Positions 46,575-55,761 of a stretch of 64,000 nt of DNA are shown here, piece by piece. The notes under the pieces are model-generated. The model was given only the letters and a program-made list of their open reading frames with translations, ran no database searches and was not told where the DNA came from. Source of the DNA: Allocoprococcus comes (lineage in GTDB: Bacteria > Bacillota > Clostridia > Lachnospirales > Lachnospiraceae). The stretch is from positions 38,651-102,650 of the forward strand of contig NZ_JAAIMM010000011.1 of NCBI RefSeq assembly GCF_013300725.1, read 5' to 3'. The translations under genes were made by a program, and so were the position numbers. Each line of letters opens with the position of its first letter. Position 1 is the stretch's first letter.

Positions 46575-47552
46575 CTATTTAAATTTACATTTTGCCCGAT
46601 TCAAAATAGGTGTCTTCCCAAGAGGTACCTTTTCATCGATTCCCATAATAAGCGGTAGCAAATGCTTTGCATCTTCATATCCTCTCCTTCTGAAACTACA
46701 GATGCACGAAGCGCAATATGTATAAAGTTCCGGCTCCCTCGATGCCTTTACACGGTCTGTCAGTGCCTGTGCCACATCCGCTTCTTTTCCAGCTGCGCAT
46801 CCACCAAGCCCGCAACACTGCACATCTCTGAATGCATCTTCTACCTTTCCGACAAGGAATGGCTTCATATCATATTCAAACTTTCTGTCTTTTCGGTCCG
46901 GACATGGATAATACATTGGAATCCTTTCTTTTTGATAAATATTTCCAATTTTAAGCTCTGCCATTTTTTCGTAAACACTGATAATCTCCGCATCCAGTCG
47001 TCCTTTTAAAAAATAATAGCAGTTCGGACATGCCATGATCACCTGTTCTACTCCTGACTCTTTTAATTTCCAGTTGATTCGCTCAATGATCCCCGCTGCC
47101 TCTGAAACAAGTCCCAGTTCTTCAATCGGTTTCCCACAACAGTCATATACAACTCCCACATCATATTTTGCGAATTCTTCCACCAACTTATCTGTCGTTT
47201 TCGGAAAAAAAGACGGAAAATTACATCCCGTAAAAAAAACTGCTTTCTTTTTTGAATGGCGGTAATTTGCAAATTTGTACGGATTCTTTTCTAAGAGCAG
47301 TCCGTCATATGAATTATCAAGAAGCTTCCCACCTCCGTCTTCAACCAATTTTCTCCGACTGGCAAGTGCAATCTCTTTTCCATCAATTCCTTTTGGACAG
47401 ACACACCCGCAGGTTCCACACAGGAAACAATGATATGCCAGCTCCGGTTTTTCTTTTAATACCGGCAGATCAATTCCATATTTTTCCAGAAACAGACAAC
47501 TTCTGGTACATTTTCCACAATGGATACATGCATCCAAATCCCACTTATTCAT
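46575..47552 (-). CDS. (Fe-S)-binding oxidoreductase with CCG domain
   Basis: 325 residues. An N-terminal ferredoxin-like dicluster region carries Cys at 9, 12, 15, 19 and then 42, 45, 48 and 52. After it come two CCG-type segments, CCGKPIEELG (about 138) and CCGLGGCAAG (about 245), which in HdrB, GlpC and LutA relatives bind non-cubane or 4Fe-4S clusters and act on disulfides or flavins. Further cysteines lie at CPNCYYF and CASCIC. It likely passes electrons in a soluble redox complex. It overlaps the TIGR04282 gene by 8 bases. Confidence 0.88.
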   Translation of the reverse strand: MNKWDLDACIHCGKCTRSCLFLEKYGIDLPVLKEKPELAYHCFLCGTCGCVCPKGIDGKEIALASRRKLVEDGGGKLLDNSYDGLLLEKNPYKFANYRHSKKKAVFFTGCNFPSFFPKTTDKLVEEFAKYDVGVVYDCCGKPIEELGLVSEAAGIIERINWKLKESGVEQVIMACPNCYYFLKGRLDAEIISVYEKMAELKIGNIYQKERIPMYYPCPDRKDRKFEYDMKPFLVGKVEDAFRDVQCCGLGGCAAGKEADVAQALTDRVKASREPELYTYCASCICSFRRRGYEDAKHLLPLIMGIDEKVPLGKTPILNRAKCKFK

Positions 47553-48228
47553 AATTTTTATCCAGCTTTCCTTTCAGTCCCAGTTCCAGATAATCAATCG
47601 TAATTGGACAGTTACAAATTGCTCCCTTTTCAATATCCTCATACAGGTGGAACAAATCTCCCTTATCATCCACATCATAATACATCTGACCTACCGCCGT
47701 AGAGAGCTTCTCATTTCTCATGTGCTGTAAGGTATCATAAATAACTGTATTCGTTCCGTATCGTTCAATTTTCCATATAGAATCATATTCTTTTTTCATT
47801 CCGATCAGATAGTACCCTCCATCAAATGTAGGATGAATCACAATATCTTTTCCCCCAAGATTATCAAATGCATTTTTCAGTGTTTCCGGATGAATCTGCG
47901 GAATATCTGTCCCGATCAGAATTACTTTCTCATACCCCATTCTCAGTACGATTCCAATCGCATTCTTCATCCTTTCACCAAGATCATCACCAAATTGTGG
48001 AAGACATACTGTCTCATCATCAAGAATTTGCTGTAGCAGCTTCTTTTCATCCTTTGGTGTAAAAAACACGAAAATATCCGCATCCACCTGCTTTGCTTTT
48101 TCATATATATCCTTTACAAAGCAGGCATGTAGACGCGCACACTCTTCCCCAGTTAGAAAAGGCATCAGCCTGGTCTTTGTCTGTCCTGGTATCGGCACCC
48201 TCGTAAATAAAATAAGTGCATCCTTCAT
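47545..48228 (-). CDS. TIGR04282 family glycosyltransferase (DUF2064)
   Basis: A 227-residue nucleotidyltransferase-fold glycosyltransferase. Signatures: FTRVPIPGQTKTRLMP (about 8-23), QFGDDLGERM (about 78-87), LIGTDIPQI (about 105) and TFDGGYYLIGM (about 133-143). This family is often adjacent or fused to TIGR04283, and that partner is encoded at the other end of this gene run. Start abuts the end of the C-GCAxxG-C-C gene with no gap, and its end overlaps the Fe-S gene. Confidence 0.92.
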   Translation of the reverse strand: MKDALILFTRVPIPGQTKTRLMPFLTGEECARLHACFVKDIYEKAKQVDADIFVFFTPKDEKKLLQQILDDETVCLPQFGDDLGERMKNAIGIVLRMGYEKVILIGTDIPQIHPETLKNAFDNLGGKDIVIHPTFDGGYYLIGMKKEYDSIWKIERYGTNTVIYDTLQHMRNEKLSTAVGQMYYDVDDKGDLFHLYEDIEKGAICNCPITIDYLELGLKGKLDKNYE

Positions 48229-48663
48229 CTATAATATTTCCTCCAACATTTCAATCACACTCTCCACTACTTTAGGACAAAAATCCAGCATTCTGCCACT
48301 CGAAAGTGCTTCTTCAAGCTGTTCCGGAAGCGATACATCATAGCCTAATAACTCTTTGCAACTGTTTGTTGCAAACTTTTCCAGAAACAATGCTCTAAAT
48401 TCTGCATATTTGTTCATCATTTCTTCTTTTTGCCGAAGCAGAGTATTCACATCCCAGTGTCCATATTTTAATCCAACAGCCATGATTGCTCCGGTAAATG
48501 CACCGCATGTATCCCCATGCATCATTCCACCTCCAAAACAAGCCGAGGCTTTATTCGCCATCTCTTCCGTAATCCCAAGTCTCTCTGCGAAATAAGACAG
48601 AACGACCTGAGAACAATCATATCCTTTTATAAATTTTTCCCGAATCATACTTTCTTCTATCAT
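48229..48663 (-). CDS. C-GCAxxG-C-C family protein
   Basis: A 144-residue predicted redox protein. The family pattern is visible: DCSQ (Cys17), ASACFGGGMMHGDTCGAFTGA (Cys42 and Cys53, positions about 39-59) and NSCKELLGYD (about 105). Members may be membrane-bound in other species, but no TM helix is convincing here. It is the first gene of the run; upstream lies an AT-rich control region with two TTGTCTTAT copies. Function of the family is not established; it occurs beside redox and selenium/metalloid genes. Confidence 0.9.
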   Translation of the reverse strand: MIEESMIREKFIKGYDCSQVVLSYFAERLGITEEMANKASACFGGGMMHGDTCGAFTGAIMAVGLKYGHWDVNTLLRQKEEMMNKYAEFRALFLEKFATNSCKELLGYDVSLPEQLEEALSSGRMLDFCPKVVESVIEMLEEIL

Positions 48664-48732
48664 TTTTCTCTCTCCTTTGTCATCTTACATCACTTTTTCA
48701 TTCTAACATCAAACCAGTCCTATTTCTATAGA

Positions 48733-48778
48733 TTGTCTTATCGTATTTTACTATAATTTGCTTGTCTTATTTATAAGT
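48733..48778. promoter_or_regulatory. Direct repeat and palindrome upstream of the C-GCAxxG-C-C gene
   Basis: TTGTCTTAT occurs at 48733-48741 and 48762-48770, 29 bases apart (about three helical turns); the second copy runs into the palindrome CTTATTTATAAG (48766-48777). It lies 70-115 bases before the gene and could be the operator for the LysR regulator. Confidence 0.35.
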
Positions 48779-48800
48779 CAAATAATTCGTGCCTTTTACA

Positions 48801-48837
48801 AAAAAACCCCTCATCTGCAGTTTCCCGCAAATGAAGG
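48801..48837 (-). terminator. Terminator of hppA
   Basis: On the minus strand an 11-bp stem (48837-48827 with 48818-48808, two G-U pairs) is followed by a T run read as A 48801-48806. Confidence 0.85.
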
Positions 48838-48860
48838 ATTTCTTTTACTTTATTCAATTC

Positions 48861-50840
48861 TTACAGTAATCCACCGATTGATAAGAATAACGGTGCAAAT
48901 ACAAGTGAAACGATTGTCATAAGTTTGATCAGGATGTTGATAGACGGTCCTGATGTATCCTTGAACGGATCACCTACTGTATCACCAACAACTGCTGCTT
49001 TGTGAGCTTCGCTTCCTTTTCCGCCATGATGTCCTGTTTCGATGTATTTCTTAGCATTATCCCATGCTCCACCTGCGTTTGACATGAAGATTGCCATAAG
49101 TACACCTGTAACAAGTGCTCCGGAAAGCAATCCACCGAGGGATTCCACGCCAAGAACGATACCAACGATCAGCGGTACTACGACTGCCATCACACCCGGA
49201 AGCAGCATTTCGTGAAGAGCTGCTGTGGTAGAGATCGCAACGCATGATGTATAATCCGGTTTTTCTTCACCTTTCATGATGCCCGGTTTTTCACGGAACT
49301 GGCGTCTTACTTCTTCGATCATCTTGTATGCAGCCTTTGATACAGACTCCATAGTAAATGCGGAGAAGAGGAATGTAAGCATACCACCGATAAAGATACC
49401 GATGATTACTCTGTAGTCAAGAAGGTTGATTGCTTCAAGACCAACTGCCTGTGCATAAGATACGAAAAGTGCAAGTGCAGTAAGGGCTGCTGATCCGATC
49501 GCGAATCCTTTACCCATAGCTGCAGTTGTGTTTCCTACTGAATCAAGCTTATCTGTGATTTCACGAACAGATTCATCCAGTCCTGACATTTCTGCGATAC
49601 CACCTGCATTGTCTGCAATCGGTCCGTATGCATCAACGGCAACTGTGATACCTGTTGTAGAAAGCATACCTACTGCTGCAAGTGCGATTCCGTAAAGTCC
49701 TGCAACTGAGTAAGATACAAAGATACCTACACAGATCAGGAGAAGCGGGATTGCTGTAGATTTCATTCCTACTGCAAGACCACTGATGATTGTAGTAGCT
49801 GCGCCAGTCTCTGACTGTTCTCCGATTCCCTGAACCGGTTTGTAGTCTGCTGATGTGTAGTACTCTGTGATGTTACCGATGATGACACCAACAACCAGAC
49901 CTGCGATAACGGCAATTGCTGCACTCATCTTTCCGAAGAGTACGTTACTCAGTACAAGTGCTACAACAATAACTACGATAGAAGCTGCATAGCTTCCCTT
50001 TGTAAGAGCTTTCTGCGGATTCGAATTCTCATCACCTTTTACAAAGAAGGTTCCGATGATAGAAGCGATCAGACCACATCCTGCGATCGCAAGCGGATAA
50101 AGAACTCCGGATACAGCTCCTGCTGCTGCTCCAAGAGTCAGTGCTGATACAAGTGAACCAACATAAGATTCAAAAAGGTCAGCTCCCATACCTGCAACGT
50201 CACCTACGTTATCACCTACATTGTCAGCGATAACTGCCGGGTTACGCGGATCATCTTCCGGGATACCTGCTTCTACTTTACCAACAAGGTCTGCACCAAC
50301 GTCTGCTGCTTTGGTGTAGATACCACCACCAACGCGGGCGAAAAGTGCGATTGAAGATGCACCAAGACTGAATCCTGAAAGCACATCTACGTTCTTTGTA
50401 ACGATGTACACAAGGCTTACGCCAAGTGCTCCAAGACCTGCTACGCACATTCCCATAACGGCCCCGCCAGAAAAAGCAATTGATAATGCTTTATTCATTC
50501 CGCTTTCTTTTGCTGCGTTAGCAGTTCTTACGTTCGCTTTTGTAGCGACTGTCATACCACAATATCCTGCAACTGTTGAGAAAAGTGCTCCAATTACAAA
50601 GCATACTGCTGTTACCCAGCTGATACCAAATCCGATCAGTACGAAAAGTACGACTACGAAAATGACCAGAATCTTGTATTCAGCCATAAGGAAAGCTCTT
50701 GCGCCTTCCGCGATTGCTCCTGCAATCTCCTTCATGCGGTCCGTACCTGCATCCTGTTTTCCTACTTTGCCAGCAAGGTATGCTGCAAACAGTAAGGCAA
50801 TAACAGCTGCAACCGGAACCAGATACATATAAGTATTCAT
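48861..50840 (-). CDS. hppA: Membrane-bound K+-stimulated ion-pumping pyrophosphatase
   Basis: Couples pyrophosphate hydrolysis to H+ and/or Na+ export. The 659 residues form about 16 TM helices with the PPi-site motifs [20 protein letters not shown] (start about 180) and [20 protein letters not shown] following, and a C-terminal [17 protein letters not shown]. At GNTTAA (436-441) the key residue is Ala440, which marks the K+-dependent class; the K+-independent class has Lys there. Whether it pumps H+, Na+ or both cannot be decided by eye. Monocistronic with its own promoter and terminator. Confidence 0.96.
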   Translation of the reverse strand: MNTYMYLVPVAAVIALLFAAYLAGKVGKQDAGTDRMKEIAGAIAEGARAFLMAEYKILVIFVVVLFVLIGFGISWVTAVCFVIGALFSTVAGYCGMTVATKANVRTANAAKESGMNKALSIAFSGGAVMGMCVAGLGALGVSLVYIVTKNVDVLSGFSLGASSIALFARVGGGIYTKAADVGADLVGKVEAGIPEDDPRNPAVIADNVGDNVGDVAGMGADLFESYVGSLVSALTLGAAAGAVSGVLYPLAIAGCGLIASIIGTFFVKGDENSNPQKALTKGSYAASIVVIVVALVLSNVLFGKMSAAIAVIAGLVVGVIIGNITEYYTSADYKPVQGIGEQSETGAATTIISGLAVGMKSTAIPLLLICVGIFVSYSVAGLYGIALAAVGMLSTTGITVAVDAYGPIADNAGGIAEMSGLDESVREITDKLDSVGNTTAAMGKGFAIGSAALTALALFVSYAQAVGLEAINLLDYRVIIGIFIGGMLTFLFSAFTMESVSKAAYKMIEEVRRQFREKPGIMKGEEKPDYTSCVAISTTAALHEMLLPGVMAVVVPLIVGIVLGVESLGGLLSGALVTGVLMAIFMSNAGGAWDNAKKYIETGHHGGKGSEAHKAAVVGDTVGDPFKDTSGPSINILIKLMTIVSLVFAPLFLSIGGLL

Positions 50841-50875
50841 TTCTTGTTCCTCCCTGAATTATTGTACCTTTAAAG

Positions 50876-50904
50876 ACAATAGCATAAATGGAACAAGAAT
50901 GCAA
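50876..50904 (-). promoter_or_regulatory. Promoter of hppA
   Basis: Minus-strand TTGCAT (50904-50899), 17 bases, TATTGT (50881-50876), 35 bases before the start. Confidence 0.6.
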
Positions 50905-50959
50905 AACAATTTTTTAAATTATCGATAAGCTTTATTTATTTTATCTATAAAAAAGAAAA

Positions 50960-52201
50960 CTATTTCAATAATTTCATATATTCTGCCTTGCGAATTCTTT
51001 TCTGCTGATACATTTCAGCATCCGCCTTCTGCAAAATTCCCTCCAGACGGATACTCTTTGTTCCTTCAGCTATCTCTACACAACCATAACTGAATCCAGA
51101 TGGACATACACCTTCCCAATCTGTTTCAAAAAGCTGCTGTATCGCCAGCATCTTTTTTTCCGCAACTTCTTTAGAACATTTTTCAAATAATATACAAAAT
51201 TCATCTCCACCGATTCTGGCAAATATATCCCCTTCACGGATATTTCCCCTGATCAGATCTGCAAACCGCTTCAAATACTGGTCACCTTTTGCATGACCAA
51301 ACTGATCATTGATATATTTCAAATGATCCAGGTCACAATAGCAAAGCACCATTTTATCTGAGCGTTTCAACATCTCACCAGCCTTTTCTCTGAAATAGAA
51401 ACGGTTACCTATTCCTGTCAGGATGTCTGTATACGCCTGGTCTTCCAGTTTCTCTTCTCTCTTCTTTTCTTCAGTTACCTCACGGATAATGTGGACATAC
51501 GCTCTCTGTCCCTGCCACAGCATTCATCCGGTTGTAATCCGATAGTCTCTCTCATGCAAATCCTTTGCTTCCCAAATACGGTCAATAGTTTCAGACACTT
51601 TCTGACATTCCTGCTCTTTTTCCATTGCCACACACATCTCATAAAGTTCCTTCTCCTGATGTCTGTCGTACTCGGTATGATTACAATATAAGATCTCATG
51701 TGTATCTGCACTCAGCACCATTATCTTCTCTTCACTAAAACAAATCAGTTCCATCAACAATTCATTATAGCTTTCCAACATGGTTACACGTGCTTTTTCC
51801 TTTTCAGTCTCTTCTTTCAGCCGCATCTCCCGTTCCCGAAGCTGTTCAGTCATTGTATTGAATGCATCCGAAAATTCCCCAAGATAAGAGACTGTCTGCG
51901 AATAATCCCCATTTGCGACCTGCTTTGCCTGCCATGTTAAATGATTCAGATTCGCATGCAAATTTTTCAGATTCTCACAAAGGAAATTATCTCTTCCTGG
52001 ATAAAATCCGGATAAAATCCCCTTTGAAAGTGCTGCCGAATACTCCTTCATTTCCCTGACTGCCTTATCCAGATACCGGAATCCCTTCCCCAGCTTCTGA
52101 AACTGTGGTTCCAACTGACTGATGTCTAATTTTTCAGGTGAAGGATCGTACAGGATACTACGCAGGTATTCAAATAAAAGTTCACAATTCTTGTCTTCCA
52201 T
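50960..52201 (-). pseudogene. Diguanylate cyclase (GGDEF) interrupted by one in-frame TGA
   Basis: Two halves are in the same frame: 52201-51524 (225 residues, coiled-coil/HAMP-like and PAS-like sensor region) ends in TGA at 51526-51524, and reading continues without shift to 50960 (187 residues) with the GGDEF domain. The GGDEF motif is intact (codons 331-335 of the whole), with the product-inhibition RxxD (REGD) five residues before it. The break falls inside the PAS-like segment, RITTG-stop-MLWQGQRAYVHII. TGG to TGA is a one-base change. The ATG after the stop has no ribosome site, so the second half is probably not a separate gene. It follows the V4R gene by 16 bases. Confidence 0.85.
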
Positions 52202-52217
52202 CGCATTTCTCTGCCTT

Positions 52218-52760
52218 TTATTTTCCTTCTGAATCTACACGAAATCTGCACACTCTGTCTCCGGTTGCCCAACAGTCTACTTCAACAGCTGTAAACAACG
52301 TGCCCGTATACTCTGTCAGTATCCCCGAAATAAACCCTTCATCGTAATTACACACAGTCTCGCCCAGCACCGGAAGCCCGGAGCAGTCTGCATCTTCCGA
52401 CACTGTAAGTATAATTCTTCCTCTTTCCAGATCCAGTTCTTCAATTCGCATTACACCAATCTTCATCTCTTGCAGTTTCTGCTGCAGCTGCGCTACAAAT
52501 GCATTAAATTCAAGGCCTGTATCAAGTATTTTTCTCGCAAAAAAAGTTCCTGCTTTAAATCCTGCCTTTCGAAACAGTTCAATCTGAACATCCTTTCCAT
52601 AAGTATCTGACAGAATTTCTTTCAAAGAATACTCCAGCATACGATATACAAATACCGGAACATCTTCACCTAAATTTCCTCGTCCCGAACAATTATATCC
52701 CAGATAATCCTCTAATGTAATCTTTGGTCGATTCGCCAGGAAAATGTTTTCTTCTTCCAT
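52218..52760 (-). CDS. V4R domain protein
   Basis: A 180-residue soluble protein with a V4R (4-vinyl reductase-like) ligand or heavy-metal-binding domain: the C-terminal part contains CSGLPVLGETVCNYDEGFISGIL and VEVDCWATGDRVCRFRV (about 125-177), the usual V4R end with its conserved cysteines. The ATG at 52760 has GGGAGG just upstream. Located 16 bases before the diguanylate cyclase gene, it probably supplied the sensory input for c-di-GMP synthesis. Ligand unknown. Confidence 0.85.
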   Translation of the reverse strand: MEEENIFLANRPKITLEDYLGYNCSGRGNLGEDVPVFVYRMLEYSLKEILSDTYGKDVQIELFRKAGFKAGTFFARKILDTGLEFNAFVAQLQQKLQEMKIGVMRIEELDLERGRIILTVSEDADCSGLPVLGETVCNYDEGFISGILTEYTGTLFTAVEVDCWATGDRVCRFRVDSEGK

Positions 52761-52896
52761 TCTGCCTCCCCCTCTCTGTTGCGTTTTCACCAACTCATAC
52801 TGCGTTTAGTATACCATTATGCCTTGTTACATTCAAGGAAATCCCGGCAGGCTTTTCATTCCTTGTAACATTCCTTTTTTCTCTGATCCATGATAC

Positions 52897-52928
52897 ACTG
52901 GATTCATCATAAAACAAACGAATTCAGT
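52897..52928 (+). promoter_or_regulatory. Operator-like inverted repeat before glycerate kinase
   Basis: ACTGGATTC (52897-52905) and GAATTCAGT (52920-52928) are inverted repeats with one mismatch, ending 19 bases before the start codon and overlapping the expected transcription start (a weak -10, TACACT, lies at 52894-52899). Confidence 0.4.
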
Positions 52929-52947
52929 GATAAGGAGATTATAAAAT

Positions 52948-54075
52948 ATGAAAGTTGTAGTTGCAATTGATTCATTTAAAGGAAGTCTCACTTCGATCGA
53001 AGCCGGAATGGCTGCAAAGGAAGGAATCTTAAAAGCACACCCGGATGCAGATGTAATCGTAAAACCACTTGCAGACGGAGGCGAAGGCACCACAGATGCC
53101 TTGATTGCAGGACTTGGTGGGGAGCGCATTGACCTTACAGTTACCGGTCCTTTTGGCACTCCGGTAAATGCACATTATGGATATCTGGCAGAGAAAAATA
53201 CTGCTATCATTGAAATGGCCGCCGCTGCCGGGATTATCCTGGTAAAAGAATCTGAAAAAAATCCACTCACAGCAACCACTTACGGTGTCGGTGAAATGAT
53301 CGCAGATGCAATGGAACGCGGCATTCGTAATTTCATTATCGGAATTGGCGGAAGTGCCACCAACGACGGTGGTATCGGGATGCTAAAAGCACTGGGATAT
53401 CAATTTTCTGATGAAAACGGACAGGATGCCGGTGAAGGCGGACAGGCGCTTAATCGGGTAGCTTCCATTGTAACAGACAAGGCTAACCCGCTTCTCAAAG
53501 AATGCAGTTTTCGGATTGCCTGTGATGTAACCAATCCACTTTGTGGAAAGAACGGAGCAACCTATATTTATGGTCCGCAAAAGGGAGTCACACCGGAAAT
53601 GGCTGAAGGACTGGATCAGGCAATGAATCATTATGCTTCTGTTACTTCTAAGTTTCTTCATAATGATTATGCATCCGCAGAAGGTGCAGGTGCTGCCGGT
53701 GGTCTTGGATTTGCTTTTCTAAGCTATTTAAATGCTACACTGACTCCGGGAATCGATCTGATCCTTAACGCGGTTGAACTGGAAAAAGAATTAAAAGATG
53801 CGGATATCACTGTTACCGGCGAGGGGCGTCTTGATCACCAGACCGCCATGGGAAAAGCCCCTGTCGGTGTAGCAAAACTTGCCAAAAAATACGGTTCCAA
53901 AGTCGTTGCTTTTGCCGGAAGCGTCACTCCGGAAGCAACTGTCTGCAACGTGGTCGGAATCGATGCATTTTTCCCGATCGTCCGTGGAATCACAACACTT
54001 GCCGAAGCAATGGATCCGAGAAATGCAAAAGCAAATATGTCGGCAACTGTGGAACAGGTATTCCGTCTGTTATAA
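52948..54075 (+). CDS. glxK: Glycerate kinase
   Basis: Phosphorylates D-glycerate (type 1/GlxK-GarK family, producing 2- or 3-phosphoglycerate). The 375 residues begin MKVVVAIDSFKGSLTS, with KPLADGGEGTTDAL (about 47-60), IGIGGSATNDGGIGML (about 131-146), GAGAAGGLGFAFL (about 249-261) and TGEGRLDHQTAMGKAP (about 290-305), all family hallmarks. Full length with AAGGAGAT upstream. It stands alone on the plus strand between minus-strand genes. Confidence 0.95.
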   Translation: MKVVVAIDSFKGSLTSIEAGMAAKEGILKAHPDADVIVKPLADGGEGTTDALIAGLGGERIDLTVTGPFGTPVNAHYGYLAEKNTAIIEMAAAAGIILVKESEKNPLTATTYGVGEMIADAMERGIRNFIIGIGGSATNDGGIGMLKALGYQFSDENGQDAGEGGQALNRVASIVTDKANPLLKECSFRIACDVTNPLCGKNGATYIYGPQKGVTPEMAEGLDQAMNHYASVTSKFLHNDYASAEGAGAAGGLGFAFLSYLNATLTPGIDLILNAVELEKELKDADITVTGEGRLDHQTAMGKAPVGVAKLAKKYGSKVVAFAGSVTPEATVCNVVGIDAFFPIVRGITTLAEAMDPRNAKANMSATVEQVFRLL

Positions 54076-54202
54076 ATTTAGTATTATCAACAAATTTCTT
54101 CACAAGAATACGGTGCAATACAAGCCGAATCACATTTATCTGAAATGTGGTCTGAATCCTCGTGCTTTCAAAGATGCGGTACTTCTGTACCTTGCCTTGC
54201 GG

Positions 54203-54853
54203 TTATAATATATTTTTTGCCTCGTCCATTCTCCGGAAAAATTCGCTGTAAAATTCTTCCGTCTGATACGGAGTAAGGTAAAATCTCTTCAATACATCCA
54301 TGCTGACCGCCTTCGCACTCTCCGGATGTGCTGCAATGTATTCCTGTAACTGAATCAGTAATCCATGCCATCCGGTAATATACGCTTCGTAATTCTTCAG
54401 GTTCGGCGTATCCAGCCATTTTTTGACCTTTACTTTCGTCCGGTTCTCTTTCTGACATTCATGTACCTGAAGAAAATAGCGCAAACCATTTTCTTCATAA
54501 TATCTTCCAAGCGGGAAAAGCCGGCAGATTCCCGGACGAAACGGATGAATACTGCATCTTCCTTCTCTGGTCAGAAAACCGCATCCCTCTTCTTCTCCTG
54601 TCATCTTCAGATTCGGCAGGATGATTCCGTCCACTACATTCAGCTCAATCTTTCCTGCAAGCAGAGTTTCAAAAGCCGCTCCTGTTCCCCTGCTGATCCG
54701 GACAATATCCAGCGGATCCAGCACGATCGAGCTTCCCATCCCCGTACAACAGGCGTGGCAGCCCTCACAATCGCCACAGTCCGCTTTTACCAGATCATTG
54801 CCGGTATATAATTTTCCATCTGAAATTTCTTCCATTGTCACCTGTCTTTTCAT
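54203..54853 (-). CDS. YkgJ family cysteine cluster protein
   Basis: A 216-residue protein with the zinc/iron-chelating CxxCxxCC-type cluster: CGDCEGCHACC (about 26-36), followed by CGFLTREGRCSIHPFRPGICRLFPLGR (about 91-117). Such proteins are thought to bind Fe-S or zinc and are often found near radical SAM genes, as here (14 bases after the next gene upstream). The C-terminal half is a helical region without known motifs. Function not established. Confidence 0.9.
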   Translation of the reverse strand: MKRQVTMEEISDGKLYTGNDLVKADCGDCEGCHACCTGMGSSIVLDPLDIVRISRGTGAAFETLLAGKIELNVVDGIILPNLKMTGEEEGCGFLTREGRCSIHPFRPGICRLFPLGRYYEENGLRYFLQVHECQKENRTKVKVKKWLDTPNLKNYEAYITGWHGLLIQLQEYIAAHPESAKAVSMDVLKRFYLTPYQTEEFYSEFFRRMDEAKNIL

Positions 54854-54867
54854 ATCAATCTCCTTTC

Positions 54868-55761
54868 CTATACTCCTTCCAGTGTAAATGGTGGAATAAA
54901 GCTCTCCTTTGCCGTATCCCCTTCCTGTACAAATGCCTGTGTCACACCAAGCGAGATCGCATAATCCACCAGTTTCTCATAAGCATACTCCGGCACCTTC
55001 CGGTTCAGTTCCGGATATTTTTCTGAATCCAGACTCGCAAGCGGCGTGTACTGGCTCATCAGACTCATATAAATCCGGTTTCCATAAGTCTCATATAAAT
55101 ATTTTACCACTCTCTTACCATCCGCAAGGCATCCCGGTAAAAGCAGATGCCGCACGATCACGCCACGCTTCATCATCCCACGCTCATCAAATGCCGGCTT
55201 CCCTGCCTGTCTTACCATCTCAGCAAGAGCCGCCTTCGCAACCTCCGGATAATCCTCCGCCATCGAATATTTTTTCGCATGATCTATATTTAAATATTTG
55301 AAATCCGGCAGGTAAATATCCACCAGACCATCCAGCATTTTCAAAGTTTCCACTCTCTCGTAACCGCCCGTATTATATACAACCGGCAAATACATCCCCT
55401 GATCCTTCGCACTCTGAAGCGCCCGGATGATCTGCGGCACAAAATGCGTCGGCGTCACAAGATTGATATTATTTGCACCTTTCCCCTGAAGTTCCAGAAG
55501 AATCTCCGCCAGCCGCTCCTCCGTGATCACCTTGCCAACCTTACTTCCCGCAATCTCATGGTTCTGACAGAACACACATCTTAAAGTACATCCTGTAAAA
55601 AAGACCGTCCCCGATCCTTTCTCCCCTGAAATACAAGGCTCCTCCCACATATGAAGCGCCGCTCTCGCCGCCCGGATCTCACTCGTCTCACCGCAAAACC
55701 CAATCTTCCCATTCTCCCTGTCCGCCATACACATCCGCGGACATAATGTACAGCCACTCAT
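54868..55761 (-). CDS. Radical SAM protein of the PflX/COG1313 family
   Basis: Homologue of pyruvate formate-lyase activating enzymes. It shows N-terminal CTLCPRMC plus FCGE (Cys 4, 7, 11, 23, likely an auxiliary cluster), then the CX3CX2C radical SAM motif at C58, C62 and C65, and LPDFKYLN (about 165). The family has no firmly known substrate. The ATG at 55761 gives the usual MSGCTLCPR-like start (297 residues); a GTG at 55833 would add 24 residues but overlaps a possible promoter (TATACT at 55808-55803). Paired with the YkgJ gene. Confidence 0.85.
   Translation of the reverse strand: MSGCTLCPRMCMADRENGKIGFCGETSEIRAARAALHMWEEPCISGEKGSGTVFFTGCTLRCVFCQNHEIAGSKVGKVITEERLAEILLELQGKGANNINLVTPTHFVPQIIRALQSAKDQGMYLPVVYNTGGYERVETLKMLDGLVDIYLPDFKYLNIDHAKKYSMAEDYPEVAKAALAEMVRQAGKPAFDERGMMKRGVIVRHLLLPGCLADGKRVVKYLYETYGNRIYMSLMSQYTPLASLDSEKYPELNRKVPEYAYEKLVDYAISLGVTQAFVQEGDTAKESFIPPFTLEGV

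Noticed and set aside
39997..48663. Calling the gene run an arsenosugar biosynthesis cluster
   Set aside because: Only the two glycosyltransferase families are shared; ArsM, ArsS, arsenate reductase and ArsR are not in the window.
50960..51523. Treating the second half of the GGDEF gene as an independent start at the ATG at 51523
   Set aside because: No Shine-Dalgarno sequence lies before it, and the frame is continuous with the upstream half, whose sensor region it completes.
51524..51526. Selenocysteine or other recoding of the TGA in the GGDEF gene
   Set aside because: The position is in a PAS-like segment with no redox role and no stem-loop is obvious after the codon; a nonsense mutation or sequencing error is simpler.
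54076..54202. Terminator or structured RNA between glycerate kinase and the YkgJ gene
   Set aside because: Small hairpins exist (CACATTT/AAATGTG and GGTAC/GTACC) but none is followed by a T run, and no conserved fold is apparent.
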